The position numbers and the translations under genes are program-made. From contig OX465580.1 of assembly GCA_950022655.1 (NCBI GenBank), positions 99,280,797 through 99,344,796 of the forward strand: a stretch of DNA of 64,000 nucleotides, given 5' to 3'. The notes beneath the pieces are model-generated. The model was given only the letters and a program-made list of their open reading frames with translations, made no database searches and was not told where the DNA came from. Each line of letters begins with the position of its first letter. Position 1 is the first letter of the stretch. This document shows, piece after piece, positions 1 to 12,290 of this stretch. The DNA comes from Alentia gelatinosa. Taxonomy: Eukaryota; Annelida; Polychaeta; Phyllodocida; Polynoidae.

Positions 1-3000
1 TTCTCCTTAATATTTCTTATCATAGTTATGTCTATCATCACTGCACACACCGGTCTAAGGAGGAAATGACTCTGGTATGGAACTCAAAACATAATAAAGC
101 ATATCACATTTTCTATATATCATTTGCTGAATGATATTTCTAATTCACGGCTCAAGGTTTATCATGAACGTGTGGACATAATATCCTCCTCACAGTTGGC
201 AATGCACTTCTTGTCGCAGTTGTTACGCGTCATCTACTTGAGAAATACAGTCACACACAAAAACATGCCTTCACACCCATTATGCATGGTCATTCCCTGG
301 CCGTATGTGGACAACACCTTCGTGGGCAGGTACCTTGACCTCCATGGACGCCACTCTCCTAGATCTTTGCTCTACTTCCTGCAGCTACTTATATCTCTGC
401 ACAGACCTGCCTGTTTGGGAAAAAAATGTGTCCCACCCGCCAGTCTTTCAAATATCTTAAATTCCAAACACGCTGAGGAGTATTTTTCTGTTCTGCTTGT
501 TAAAAGACATGCTCATATTTATATGGTAAATAATATACACTCATTTTTGTTATCTATTAAGTCAAACCAGACATAGTCTTAGTGATTTCTTTCTTCGGTG
601 GAAAGAACCTCATGTTTTGTAGGGTTTTGATTGTCAACATAACACATGTGCACATTCCACAGCCTTTTATAAGTCTATGACCTAATCAACAGTGGATTCA
701 TATTATAAAGTGGTTTAAAGCTGGAAAAAAAACCCACCTGGATTATATGTGAAGCTCATTTAACCGTTACCATATTTCACAACTCAAAATGATGAGTTCT
801 TCGATTATCATAACTTTTGAAAGTTGCCTTTATTTGAATCTGAAATGTTGGCTGGTTCCGCCTGTCTTTAGTGGATACCCAGGGAACCAGCGTTCGGTTG
901 AAGCGGAGATAAGTAAGCACTAGCGCCGAGAGACGTCTGCTGGGAGAGTGGTTCCAAACCTATAGTCCCTCTCCTCTGCTGTCATATTTACCTTTTGCCT
1001 CATATATACCCCTCTTTCATCTGATGCCTCTGCTGCTACACCAAAGATCACCCCCCTTCTATTCCAGAACGCCACCCCTTTCTCCTCTTTCCTTTCCTTC
1101 AATTGAGCCTTCCCTGAATTGGGATTTTCCCCCTTTATTTTACACTGTCCTTACATTACCCAAGGTGATACTGGTCAACACTATTGATGTTGTACTATAC
1201 AGGAAATGGGCTAAGATAATTCTTTGCAAAATGAGCTGCTCTCCATACTTAACATAAACGCGAGGCTGCCGTCCCACATTGCCGCCCACTTACTGAGTCT
1301 CTCGCACTGCAGGGTATTAGTATTACCTCGTGTGCTCAAGCTACTGGAGATAGATGTTGTCTGGGGATCCATTCAGTGTAGCGAAGGCCAAATATCAAAG
1401 AGCTGTCCCCGTGAATTATTGGGAGGCCCGTGGTACAGTGTCTGCCGAGCTTAGGTTATATGCGATTAAGTGTATTTCTTTCCTCTTTTCCCCCAGTTGG
1501 GTTTGTTTTTTATTTGATCGGAATGGATGGATCTAATTGAATGTATCGTGTGATAGATGCAGCTCACAGGAAAACACCATTTGCATGGTCAATGTGATGC
1601 AGATGCATTTACCATTCAGGTCATTGAGAACGAAACGCTGATCTATCATCTTATTTCTGACAAAGTTTTCCGCAGAGGATTATGTAAAGTAGTTTTAGAT
1701 GGAAGACTCTAAAGCTTTGGATTCGCGGCGAGAGAGCTTAAGGAATTCTCACAACAGGGCCAACGTTTTTAATCATGATACATGAAAATGGCATATCAGG
1801 CTTATAGAAAGGTGGTTATTTATTGCAGCACATATATCAAGGCTGTCACAGACACTTGGTCACAATAGTGGTACTGATATTCACCAAGTAGATATTCTTA
1901 TTTTCTGTGCACACGCACAAAGACATCATGCTTATCGTATTGTAACTAGGGCTGCACGATCATACCCATGACGTATTTACACCCGTACGTCACACAGAAG
2001 CGTATTATCTTCGTACTTCAAAGAACCTCAAAATACTGAGTAGAATTACTGGTCTGATACATTCCTCTGCCTACGGCATCGGGATATAACTTATAAAAAT
2101 TTCACTGCGTATATCTGCCATACGAAGATAATAAGCCAGTTACCACATAGTATGTCCTCGGGTTTGTGGAGGACGCGGCCCTCAAACCTTCATATGATAT
2201 TCATTACATTCTAACACCATTCTCCCGTTATCTTGCCCATGGCAGGCTACATCTCTGAATGTTATACACGCATGTCGTACTCTCAAGGCATTGATTATGG
2301 ATATCATATCCAACCACCGTGCGCCGATTATTTATCAAACAGTTGTTTATGATAATCTTTTGTCTCATAATTAGCTGAAGTGTAATTACGAGAAACAATT
2401 GCAGCCGTTCCTCTGAGTGGTCAGAGAAATGCACTTACACACCATTTATTCAAACACAATTTCCTAAGCTACAAATAGGAACATCATATTGTCTGTATTC
2501 TAATTAGCCTACTTGTATGCACCTTTCCTAACTAGGCACCATTGTTGTCAAAGGAGGAGGAGTTATAGGGCACCGTGCGTTTCACTAGACCAAGCGTTGA
2601 AAGGCTAGATCTGTATTTCATTTAAGTCCATAATCCACTTGAGTTCGGATTCCTCTTTGTGGGATCATCAAAGACTTTCACTGGAGGCTGCGTAGAATGG
2701 TTGAGGCGTCTTTTCCCTGCAAGCACTGGGGAATCTTTGATCTACAGTCACTGATTTCACACCGAACCTGTTTATGGTGCGCAGCAAAGATGTCCGCCAA
2801 AAACGTGGTTCCGGTGTCGAACGCCACAGACAGCTATCAATCAATAAGCCAGCCGGGGGCCAATTTGACTGGAGCCTGCTGCTTTCATAACGCCCCATGC
2901 AATGTTTGTACGCCTTCTCCCGAGCGGTCCCGGCCCCACGTGGAGGCGGAAAGCGGCCTCGGGTGGAGAAGTGGCCGGATAGGGTGCTCAACATGTCTGG

Positions 3001-3883
3001 GGGACATACTAGGCAATAGTAGTATATCAACCTCTTATAATCGAAGCCTCATAACTATACTGTGCAGATATTGACACTCCAGTTACATGGTCAAATGAAT
3101 CATATCTTGGCCAATACTCCTACGGACTTCAGGATAGATCATTTTCTGATACCATCTATAGAAGGATCCAAGGTTAGTAGACAACATTTTTGCTGTGATC
3201 GATTGACTTCCATTTAGTGGATGGTGCACAATAGCTCATACAAAAAATAAAAAATATCCAAACATTTGGGATTTAAAGATCAAATTGATTTGGAAAATTG
3301 CTGAAAAGATCCTAGTTTATCGCATATGATACAGTGCCTTTATAGTATAGGACCACACAGCCTGAATGAAGACTAGAATATAGAATAAAAAAGGAGGCCC
3401 CATCATCATTGGCGCCTGCCCCTTGAGATTCCCTACAAACAAAGTTCAATCGAGAGCTAATAGCTTTAGATAAGGGAACTATATCAACGCCTGCCATAGG
3501 AACAAAGCGTATAGAGGACTGGGGTAGCCCTTTACCGGCATTAGATAAGACGGGGAGACTCGTAATTTCTACCCTTTAATGCCATTACTTGAGAATGCAT
3601 TTAACAAGTAGTAAATATATAAAATATCATTTAAAATACACATATGAGATAAATAAATGTGCATTGGAACGGTCTATTTCCCTATCTACACATCTGTTGA
3701 ATGACATCAATACTCTGGAAAGTATATATATGTAGTTACTAAAATTAATCAAGTTTCCTTATCCACAGTACTTATTATGTCCCCTCTGACAACCGATATC
3801 CAGCGGTTACTGGGAATGTTCAACTTTTTTTTTGTATATGCGGCCATGTCTCTTTCCCATGTACTACAAATGTATGTAACCCT
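1..3883. other. Unassigned A+T-rich sequence
   Basis: No reading frame here resembles a protein I recognise. Open frames of up to about 150 codons (for example 124-576) start at TTG or GTG and are of a length expected by chance. Two local items stand out: a stretch at 845-960 with an inverted pair (GCTGGTTCC near 849, GGGAACCAGC near 887) and a faintly 5S-like internal segment, and a G+C-rich patch at about 2780-2990. Inverted 15-mers near 2013 and 2122 (GTATTATCTTCGTA and its complement) may mark a small decayed inverted-repeat element. Confidence 0.4.
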
Positions 3884-3886
3884 CTA

Positions 3887-3960
3887 TAGTCAGGTCTCTT
3901 AAGGCCAAAAATTGGCCAAATAGTTTTGCGCTGGACAAAAGTGCCAAATTTGGCACACTT
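3887..3960 (+). repeat. Left terminal inverted repeat of the Academ-like element
   Basis: It starts TAGTCAGGTCTCTTAAGG and continues through ATAGTTTTGCG and GGACAAAAGT, each of which recurs in inverted form at 7490-7553. It carries an extra 11 bases (within AAAATTGGCCAAAT) absent from the right arm. Confidence 0.85.
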
Positions 3961-4524
3961 ATAGAGAAAACTCCAAAAAATCAGATGAGTGGAACACCCT
4001 GATTCATCCATCTTTCAAGATGGCCACCCAAATGCAGAGAATTACCCTATATCGTCCATTGCTAAGGTCCTGGACAACCTTCAACAGCTGATTGTGTGAT
4101 TAATAGGCTGTTAATTGTATAATTTGTGATCCAATGTTGCCCTCTAGGGTTATCATGTTAGTTCCTGAAGTATCCACCAGGTGTACAGATATAGGCATGT
4201 AACACCTCAAAATGACCGACTTGAAGAGTTGTAACAGTTGCTATTATTTTCACACATATCTGATGAACTTTGTTGCCATAGCACCCAAATATCTGTTTCC
4301 ATAGAGACAGACCATGGTTTCATTAGATTTTATTCAATTTCTTTATGAATATATATAATCCCTTTAGAACATAGTCATGGAGAAGATTACTTATTCCCAT
4401 CACTTATGTTCACGTTCTTAAAGCTGGTTGCCATCGTAACCACATTCTATGCGGGGAATGAAATGAATTTCATATTCAGCATCTAGTATTACCTATATGT
4501 GGGTGCTTCAATTAGAGAATGACT

Positions 4525-7064
4525 CGTCACATTCTATGTGTAGACAATTTGAGGTAGATGAACTAGTATGCCGTTCTAGTCTAAAGAAGGATTTATATGC
4601 AGTTGGAGCCCTAGACAATATCAACTATAACTGTTCATCTACCACTGCGCAGTGATCCTTCCATGGAACTGGTATAAGTCTTATTCAGTTTCCTACAAAT
4701 GAGAATGGCTGAACCAGCAGTGAGATATCAACTATTAACAACACAGCTTCTATCCCTCCTCTACTATCTTCTTATACAACAGTTCATGCTGTCTACATGA
4801 AGCCAGCATCAATAGCTGTCCCCAAAGCAATGACATCTCCACTTGATGGAAACCTGCCTCTTGAGATTAGCAAAGAAATTTGCTGGATTGAACAGGGCAT
4901 ACCACTCTTTCAGGTGAAAGAACTTGAAAAGGGCCAGCCAATATCATGGGCAGCCTATAAGGCATCACTACGGCCTGGACTTATTGACCTACTTCTATCA
5001 TAGCCATGTTACCACTGTTCTTTGAGAAAGCTGACTATGCAGCTATGATCAAGCTTGCTTAGACATTCTCAAAGGCACAAAAAACGTTCTTAATCCAGGG
5101 CGGATCCCCATTCTTGCCTCTGACTGTCCAATATTTGCAATCAGCAAATATATTCAATGGAATTGGTCTGACCTATATTGGGAACACAAACTTGTTATTA
5201 TGTTTGGGGGCCTGCACCTGAAGAAAAGTTTGTGGAATAACCTTGGCAACCTACTTGAAGGCTCTGGCTGGGCAGCTGCCTTCATAGATGCAAATGTTGT
5301 AACATCTGGTACTGCGGACTCGTTTCTGATAGCAACCTATATAACAAAGACTCACCATGTCCACTAGGTCACTGCCATGACACTCTCAAAACTGCAGAAA
5401 GATGACTTCACAGTTAGGATTGACAGAGAAAAACAGAGAAAGGAACCTACCACTTTATGTACAGTCCCTGGAGGTACTAATGTTTCTATTCTTTGCCCTT
5501 GATCACGACAACTATAGCCAGTGGATAACAAACCACATATGTGATATGAAGGCCTTACCTTCTTCCCTACAAAGCCAGTTTGGCAAGTACTGGGAGGTCA
5601 GTAAATCCCAACACAGGTACTCTGCTATCTCAATTGACCAGGTCCATTAGTAAGAGAAGGCTAAGTCAAAGGAAAAGGAGGAGTAATCGGTGTGACAGAA
5701 AACCCTGCTGCCCTCCAAAAGTGGATGATCTCTGGCCCTGAGCACGCATGATAATTGACAGAATTTGAGATAGAATACCTCCTAGAGGAAGACTATGAGA
5801 TAAACTACATGCACCATGAAGAGGGTTTGTCATCACAAAAGTCATTTCAGAATCAAGTTAACAAACTAGTTCAAGCAATCAGTGATTTTGGAAACCCCTT
5901 TGAAGATGACTGTCCAAAAACAATTGAGACAAAGAACAGTATGAAGCATATCAGACTGAAGTTGTTGAATAATTGACCAAATCAATTCATGATGCGATAA
6001 AGAAGAATTCACTACCACTGTTTAGATCACCAAAATCAAAAGCAAAGAAAACAGCCCCATAAATAGCAAGTCTCCATAATGATTGAAGTCCTTTTGGCAG
6101 ACTATATATTGCCAATCACAAACGTGATGGGGATCTTGCTGTATTCTTTGCTCATGAAAACCAGATGTACACACCATCTCTATCCGACTTGGGAAAGCTG
6201 TCTCAAGTCTGACTTGTTGTAATGCCTGGATATAAGTGTTCAACCTGAACTACAACCCAAGATCGATTGTGTCATATATGATGGACCTGCTCTTGCCACA
6301 TCCTGCCAACATTAGGAATCACTATATTCACAGAATACTCTGAAAAGGTATTCTTGAAGTTCATTCTGGATGAACTTATGAATACAGAATACTCTAAAGT
6401 AGATATTGTGTGGGACTGCCTTTTGCCTCATAGTATCAAAGATAGTGTGAGGGAGAAGTGTGGAATTGGCATCAGGGTCAAGTTAGCCTACAAACTAAGA
6501 TACCTCCTGAATGGAATGACTTTCTGGGGGACACAGAAAACAAAGAAGAGTTCTTTGATTATCTCACAGGATAAGTGGATTCAACAGTTGGGACTCAGGA
6601 TAAAGAGTTACACATCACTTCTGATGATTCAGTTGTTTCAAAATGCAGCGCTGACCTAATGGGAAAGTGCTCCAATGAGGAAGCTGACACTCGAGTTGTG
6701 ATCCATGTCAAACATACTCTTGAAAGACACCACAAGACAATAGTTGTATAAACTGATTCTTGTGGGACAATTCTTTGATATTCAACAGGAAGCAATACAC
6801 CAGCATTCTAAGAGAGCAGTTTACAAAGCCAGTGTATGGGCCAAGAGCCGAGAGCCACAGCCTGATGTACCCTCACCTAAAGGCGGTTGGATACTCCAAG
6901 AAAATAACTGGGCTCCATTGTGGAAAACACTTCCTGTGGCATCTAAAGCCTGCACTGAACTTATTAAATGTAGCTGCAAATCGGATTATGGCTGCAAATC
7001 CTACAGTTGTGGGAAAGTAGGTCTTCCATGTACAGAACTATGTCATTGCAAGTGCCAAAAATAA
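4525..7064 (+). pseudogene. Decayed gene of a multi-copy aquatic-invertebrate family with XPG-like and Cys-rich regions
   Basis: Pieces of one protein can be read in order but in changing frames with several stops. They include a segment ending KKDLYAVGALDNIN (near 4570), the open block 4797-5003, FGGLHLKKSLWNNLG then EGSGWAAAF (5200-5290), the block 5402-5650 with FALDHDNYSQWI, the block 5755-5976, a VDIVWD..SIKDSVREKCG segment (6380-6450), EEADTRVVIHV (6680-6710) and a tail rich in cysteines ending CTELCHCKCQK at 7064. I know this order from a large uncharacterised family in cnidarian, mollusc and echinoderm genomes. The VWD..SLK..R.K and EEADTR..DTD blocks look like XPG/FEN1 nuclease N and I motifs. 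The copy lacks the N-terminal part and has lost about 100 residues near 6780, where ILVGQFFD is followed directly by the C-terminal HSKRAVYKASVW segment. It cannot make a working protein. Confidence 0.8.
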
Positions 7065-7489
7065 CTCAATACCCAGGCGTAACTGTCTTTATAATGGTAA
7101 ATGAAATAAGATGGTCTGATTCCACCCAGATACTACATTTAAGCTGTGATTTATGCAGTGGGTATGCAAAGAACTGCATTAGGAAATTTATGTGAGACAA
7201 ACACTCTCACAGACTATGTTTGTAATATGGTACTCTAATATTTTTGCTTTTGGCAGCCATATTGGATAAGTGTAGTTCTGGAAAGCATTGTAGATTGAGG
7301 GGTTTATATTTTGAAATAAATCAGATTCATTTGTGTGACTTGTGATAGGTGTTACTGAATGTAGATGTTCATAATGTCACTTTATTGCACATTTTAAGTA
7401 GCCATTTTGAAAAATGGCTAAAAAATGCAATTCCAGTAGGAATTTATTTTGGAGTTAGAGAAAATATTTAAAGTTATACCCTTCCCTAC

Positions 7490-7553
7490 AAATGGAACAA
7501 GTTTGGTACTTTTGTCCGCCGCAAAACTATTTTGACCTTAAGAGACCTGACTA
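7490..7553 (-). repeat. Right terminal inverted repeat of the Academ-like element
   Basis: It ends AAGAGACCTGACTA at 7553 and is the inverted counterpart of 3887-3960. The segment 7065-7489 between the coding tail and this arm is A+T-rich and has no recognisable coding content. Confidence 0.85.
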
Positions 7554-8549
7554 CTATCTTTGAAGCCGTTGGTATGAAGGGGAGCTGAGTTGTAACTCCT
7601 CCGAATGAACCGGGTGAAGGTGATGATAACATGACAGGTTTCCCTGTGCTTTCTGGACATGAGTGGTGCATGACGTGTGTGTGATTACAGGTCATCGGCT
7701 AGAGGGTCCTATACTGACGTGTATTGTGTTATGTTGCACGTTGATATTCGCAGACATGGTCCTGAGACTCATTGCTCTTCACGTGATATCTGCCCACTGA
7801 TTGCAGGACCTCGAGACACCTGATCTACACGAAGCTATGCCGTATGATAAATCTATCAAGATCTATCTATATTTAGGAACTTTATTTGGCTTGCATTATA
7901 AATTAAAACAATGATGTAATATATTCCAATAAAATTCATCTTAGATTCCGTCCATTTTCCAACACTATTATTTTCCAGATCTTATTATTTCTGGTAGTAA
8001 TCCAATTACTGGTGGGATAACCCTTCTATAATGCATGTGGACTATGTGGATCACGATATAAGGCGGCATTTACCATAGACCATAGATCGTGTATAGAAAA
8101 GACTTAAGGTGGTGATCCCCGAGAAAACACCGTTACCCTGAGGTGGTTGAAGCGTTTATACCTGACGATTTATAATTGATGTAATGAGTCCCGATTGTTC
8201 GACGTTATACTCGACTAGAGCTTAATATATATATATCCAATTACAAAATGGTCGGTAGAAGGGGTTAGGACAAAAGTTTATTTTGTTTACATTGAAAATC
8301 ATGAACGACAAATAATCACGAAGTGGTACAAAATGTAAAAGTATCGTCTAAGTAACGGGAGGGTGGATAAACGGAATGAAATCAAACATCCTATCCAGAA
8401 GTCCGTTCCGAGCAAAGGTTCCCCTTATGGATGCACCCAGATGACCCAATTGAACGCGCGTCACTCGTTCATATATACTCTGCCTAAAGTTTGAGTGGTC
8501 TCATTGACTTTGAGCTTGCTGCAAAAACCCTAACCCTTCAACCTTTGAG
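7554..8549. other. Unassigned A+T-rich spacer
   Basis: Nothing recognisable is seen apart from a short TA run near 8226. Confidence 0.4.
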
Positions 8550-8730
8550 TGCTAAAACTGTGATATTGGTAAACGTGCAGAGTGCCTGTGTCTTAAAGGC
8601 GGGCCCAACTGACCATAGCCAATTAATAGAGACCAAAATACCTCGTTGACCCACTGGTGCTTGATGTACTTGTATGCTAGAAAGGCAGTTGCAGATAGGC
8701 GAACTGACTGGGTGCAAGTGGGTTACAGAA
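8550..8730 (+). repeat. Dispersed repeat V, copy 1
   Basis: This stretch matches 49080-49261 in the same orientation. Shared blocks include CTGACCAT, TGACCCACTGGTGCTTGAT (8648-8666) and a TGGGTGC..AAGTGGG..TACAG tail. The copies are diverged, with clear identity in blocks rather than end to end. I do not recognise the family. The minus strand is weakly open in both copies, so an old retrotransposon coding remnant is possible but unproven. Confidence 0.6.
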
Positions 8731-8733
8731 AAT

Positions 8734-9213
8734 GGGTTGCCCATGGCCTTTGGTCAGGGGTGGTCATTGCCCCCCCTGGTGAAACACCTCTGTACTAGCG
8801 CACCCCTGCGCCACCTCACTGGTGTCGGCCGCGCTAAACATCAAAGTGCGCTAGGTCGACACTGTACTCTGCCTCATACCCTTTCCAGGTCTCATACACT
8901 ACACACGTACTTTTTCTTCCCACCCACCGTCACCTTTTTCTCTTTCTACTCCTTCCACTCGTAGGGGCTATTATTATTATCTTATTATTACATGTTACTC
9001 ATAACTATGTAATATTACATAATAACTTCATTATGTTATCATAAACTTTTTATAATTGACTACAAAATACATCTGTCAATTATACACTTATTATTGTTGT
9101 TGATATACATTGTCGAAACTGTTATTCATATCAATAACATATATAAAATTTTATAAAATTTTATAAGCCCACTCCAGCTTTCCTCTTGTTTCATTCTGGG
9201 ATCTGGGGTAATG
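8734..9213 (+). mobile_element. Solo A-B terminal repeat of a Ngaro-like element
   Basis: The segment runs like one A2-B2 unit of the complete element at 29154-34469. It begins GGTTGCCCATGGCC, has TTGGTCAGGGGTGGTCATTG (matching TTGGTCAGGGGTGGTCATTG of the A repeat), then ACTGGTGTCGG, a TACTTTTTCTTCCCACCCACC stretch in the same order as A2, a TCGTAGGGGCTATTATT boundary, an A+T-rich B-like part with an AATTGAC..TGTCAATT hairpin (9054-9081), and a GGGGTAATG end at 9213. No internal coding region lies between the A and B parts. It belongs to a different, older subfamily than the two other copies. It most likely arose by recombination between repeats that removed the internal part. Confidence 0.75.
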
Positions 9214-11960
9214 ACCCATAGACTGAGTATAACCTAAACCCTTTAGTTATTTAATCATAATTCCATGTTCATTCATCAAAGATGAACATACATTTGCTCC
9301 TAGTTGTTTCATGCATGTACATGCATTCCAGAAGTTCATTTTATGGCCAGGTGTGTTATATTTCCACAGATTGGTATATGTATTTCTAACTGTTACTCTA
9401 TCCCTCTGTCCGTTTTTTATCACTGCGCAAGAAATTAACAATCAATACATTGACGTGGCATTTGCTGTATCCGCTTATTAATGAGTTAATTACTTCCTCA
9501 CAACAAATATCATTGAATAATGACGACCTGCCTTGGACCACGGGCGCTATATACATAACCTTTGTGTAACCAAGATTATCCTAGGCCTGGGTGGTATTTG
9601 ACCCTTTAACAGCAGGAAGATGCCTCCAGGCATTCCCCTGGCTATGGAAGGAAGATGCCTCCAGGCATCTTAGAAGCATCATTAATACTTATATACAAAA
9701 TTCAATAGATAAAGAGATAATTGTTTCATTTACCAAACAAATTGACAAAGTATAAGAGCCATATTGACCTTTGATTTGGTATAACAAAATATGATCAGTC
9801 ACCAAGGTAAATTACTTAAATCACATTACTAATCACATGACATTGCTATTTCCAAAAAAAGGTGCCTACTGTAGCAGGGTCGTAATGCTGAGCAGGGGAA
9901 CTGGGTTCATAATCTAGCATGTATCCTACACCATCGTAGGGTAGAGCTCTGTCGTTGTATAGATAGTTAAAACTATAGGTCAGGAAGGCATATTAGGGAC
10001 TATGATGGGATGCGAATTCAAATAATGTTTCCCTCAAAGATCTTATAGATTGACTTGTGATGCATATCTGGTTGAAGTAAGCATTTGTTTTTATATAAAA
10101 ACTAAAGGAAAAATATTCTTTGAAATTACAATATCAAAATATTGCATCTTTCCTAAACAAGCCTTTCTTCTCCATTTTTAGCCTACTATGACAGTACTTT
10201 GATATATGGCAAATATCACAAAAAGAGGCTTTTTGGTACTTTTCTAATTTGATAACAAAAGAGTCCATTTTCACTTCTACTATGAGTACAGCAAAAGTTA
10301 AGGTATCAGAATGATTGTAAAATAATTCTCTACTTAATCAAACCGGGTTTAGATTTTGCTTCCAAATGGAATTCATAGAATTTTCACTCATATTCTAGGA
10401 GTCAAACATTTTGCATGATTTCTGAGAAAATACATAAAAAATGAAAACAGATAAACTGCCTAAATAAATTCAATATATACATGACAATAACGCCCATAAT
10501 CTTAGGTTTAATATGCTACCGTTTGCAAATTTGTATCTTTCTTAGAGCCTAAGTTATGAGAAGCTTCGTATACTAAGTAAAAAATAACTAGTTTTCAGTC
10601 CCCAATATCGTTGTAAATGGTTATGTGGACAGGCGGGCGTAAAGAACTGCTATCACAGTTATATGAACTGCATAACTATAATATCAATGGTTAAGTCCTC
10701 AGTGCTCGATTCTGAACCTTTTGCAATTTGGAGACTGCACAAGCCCGATTTAGATAAATAGATTTGGCTATAAATCAGCTTCTCGAGTATTTTTCACCGT
10801 ATGGGTAGGAGCGAAAATGGGTGCCAGTTATAAACATTATGCTAGTTACCTCCTTTCGGTATTGGGAAAACAGTTCCTACTTTCCGTGCATTTGGTATTT
10901 GATCAGTTTTGATGGAACGATTAAAAGGGTGTATCATCACATGTATCAGAACTATCATGATACATTTGATCAGTCTGCTCGATAAGCCCGGTAATCCTGA
11001 ACTCTTGCTAGTTGATATTTCTTGAATATCCGTTAAGGTACTCTATTTCCTAATTATTTTTGTATCAATATCTGAAGCTGGGAATTTGTCATTTAGAGTA
11101 TTCTGTGATTGTTCGTCATGTGAATTAAATAAAAATTCTCCAACGTTCGTGAAAGAATCGTTAACAAAATCAGCAGTGTTATCATTGGGCACTTGCTCAT
11201 TCGGACAATCATCAACAAGTGTAACACCCTATTTGCTTTTTGTTGGGGATAAAAGATGCATTTCAAATATAAGTCATCCTATGATCACGTCCAATAAACA
11301 ATTTATTGTGAATCGTACAGGAGGTCTTCCATCGCTGCATACATCACATTGTCCAGCCGAATTAAATTATAAATATTGTTCTTAGATTATTGACATACAG
11401 ACCTCCGGTCAGTATAGCATAACATCTGTCTCCTATCAGACATCTCATCCCGCAAATAGACCCAAGTGACATGAAAAATCTGCTGCTTCCTGCAACTTTT
11501 ACTCGTCGACCCTCTATCCAAAACTGCGACTAAACAATAATTGCATCGTATCTGAGCGCGGGAAGCTGCTCAATAAAAATTGGTTTGTAATAAGGGACTC
11601 ATTCCTTTAATTGAATTCAGATGCCATGTACGCTGGTAGAAGATCGTAGTCGTCGCACTGGACGAGGGTATTGTCCAGCGACGTTTATGTCATGTAGCCG
11701 CCTCATTCAGAGTATATGATAGACATAGATAGGTGTAATTTGGTCGATATCTCTGGGCCTTTATACATATCAACCCATAGGTCGTGATAGAATGATGAAA
11801 TCTCATCTTCACCTATAGCCATAGCCATCCGGGGCTAATCACCTGCTACCTGTCATATAGGACGTAGAACATACAGACGGTATTGTAGTAAGAGGGACAT
11901 GAGGATTTGAATTACAGAAAACCTTTCATCTATAGGAGAGTTGTTCCCTAACGTTCCCTA
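9214..11960. other. Unassigned A+T-rich sequence
   Basis: A GGAAGATGCCTCCAGGCAT word occurs twice (about 9614-9634 and 9651-9669), each containing an ATGCCTCCAGGCAT near-palindrome. A 99-codon open frame at 11086-11385 starts at TTG and resembles nothing I know. No other structure was found. Confidence 0.35.
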
Positions 11961-12290
11961 GGGCTGCCATCCTGCCCCCGAGTAGGAGTTCTCCACTGCT
12001 GGAGTTGAAAACGAAGGTAATCTTAACTACTGGAGGTGCGCATCATAGACAATTGCCACAATGTTCTTCTCACGTATGTATATATAGGGCCTCTCATGTG
12101 AAAAAAAACATGTCGTGTATATCATCTTTAGGTCATCTTAATCCGGGAGAGACATAGGAGGTATTCTAAATAATTCACAGGCAGTTGAATTTCGTAAGAA
12201 TAAAGAGCCACAATACAGGAACTGTCCACCGAATGGTGGTCCCATTCTGTCGGCTACCTGGTGACTGCTTCATCAACTAACAATGGCTCT
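11961..12290 (+). repeat. Dispersed repeat Y, copy 1
   Basis: This matches 41241-41590 in the same orientation over about 330 bp. Shared landmarks in order are GGGCTGCCAT/GGGCGGCCAT, CCCCCGAGTAGG, TCACTAATGGAGGTG-like words, CATGTGAAAA, the GGCAGTTGAATTT..GTAAGAA block, AAAGAGCCA.AATACAGG, and CTAACAATGGCT near the end. It is non-coding and of unknown family. Copy 2 carries an extra tandem unit of about 31 bp near its left end. Confidence 0.75.

Larger units (their letters stand above)
3887..7553 (+). mobile_element. Academ-like DNA transposon, decayed 3.7 kb copy
   Basis: The two ends are inverted copies of each other. The left begins TAGTCAGGTCTCTTAAGG at 3887 and the reverse complement of the right end at 7553 begins with the same 18 bases; similarity runs about 65 bp with one 11-base gap, and a weaker subterminal match (CAAGATGGCCACC against CAAAATGGCTACT) lies further in. 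The trinucleotide CTA sits immediately outside both ends (3884-3886 and 7554-7556), fitting a 3-bp target duplication. The only recognisable cargo is the broken gene at 4525-7064. From memory, a 3-4 bp duplication and a protein with an XPG/FEN1-like nuclease region and Cys-rich part point to the Academ superfamily. The link between ends and gene is seen directly; the superfamily name is inference. Confidence 0.75.

Noticed and set aside
124..576. 150-codon open frame at the window start
   Set aside because: Begins at TTG, has no recognisable domain, and such a length is expected about once by chance in this much sequence.
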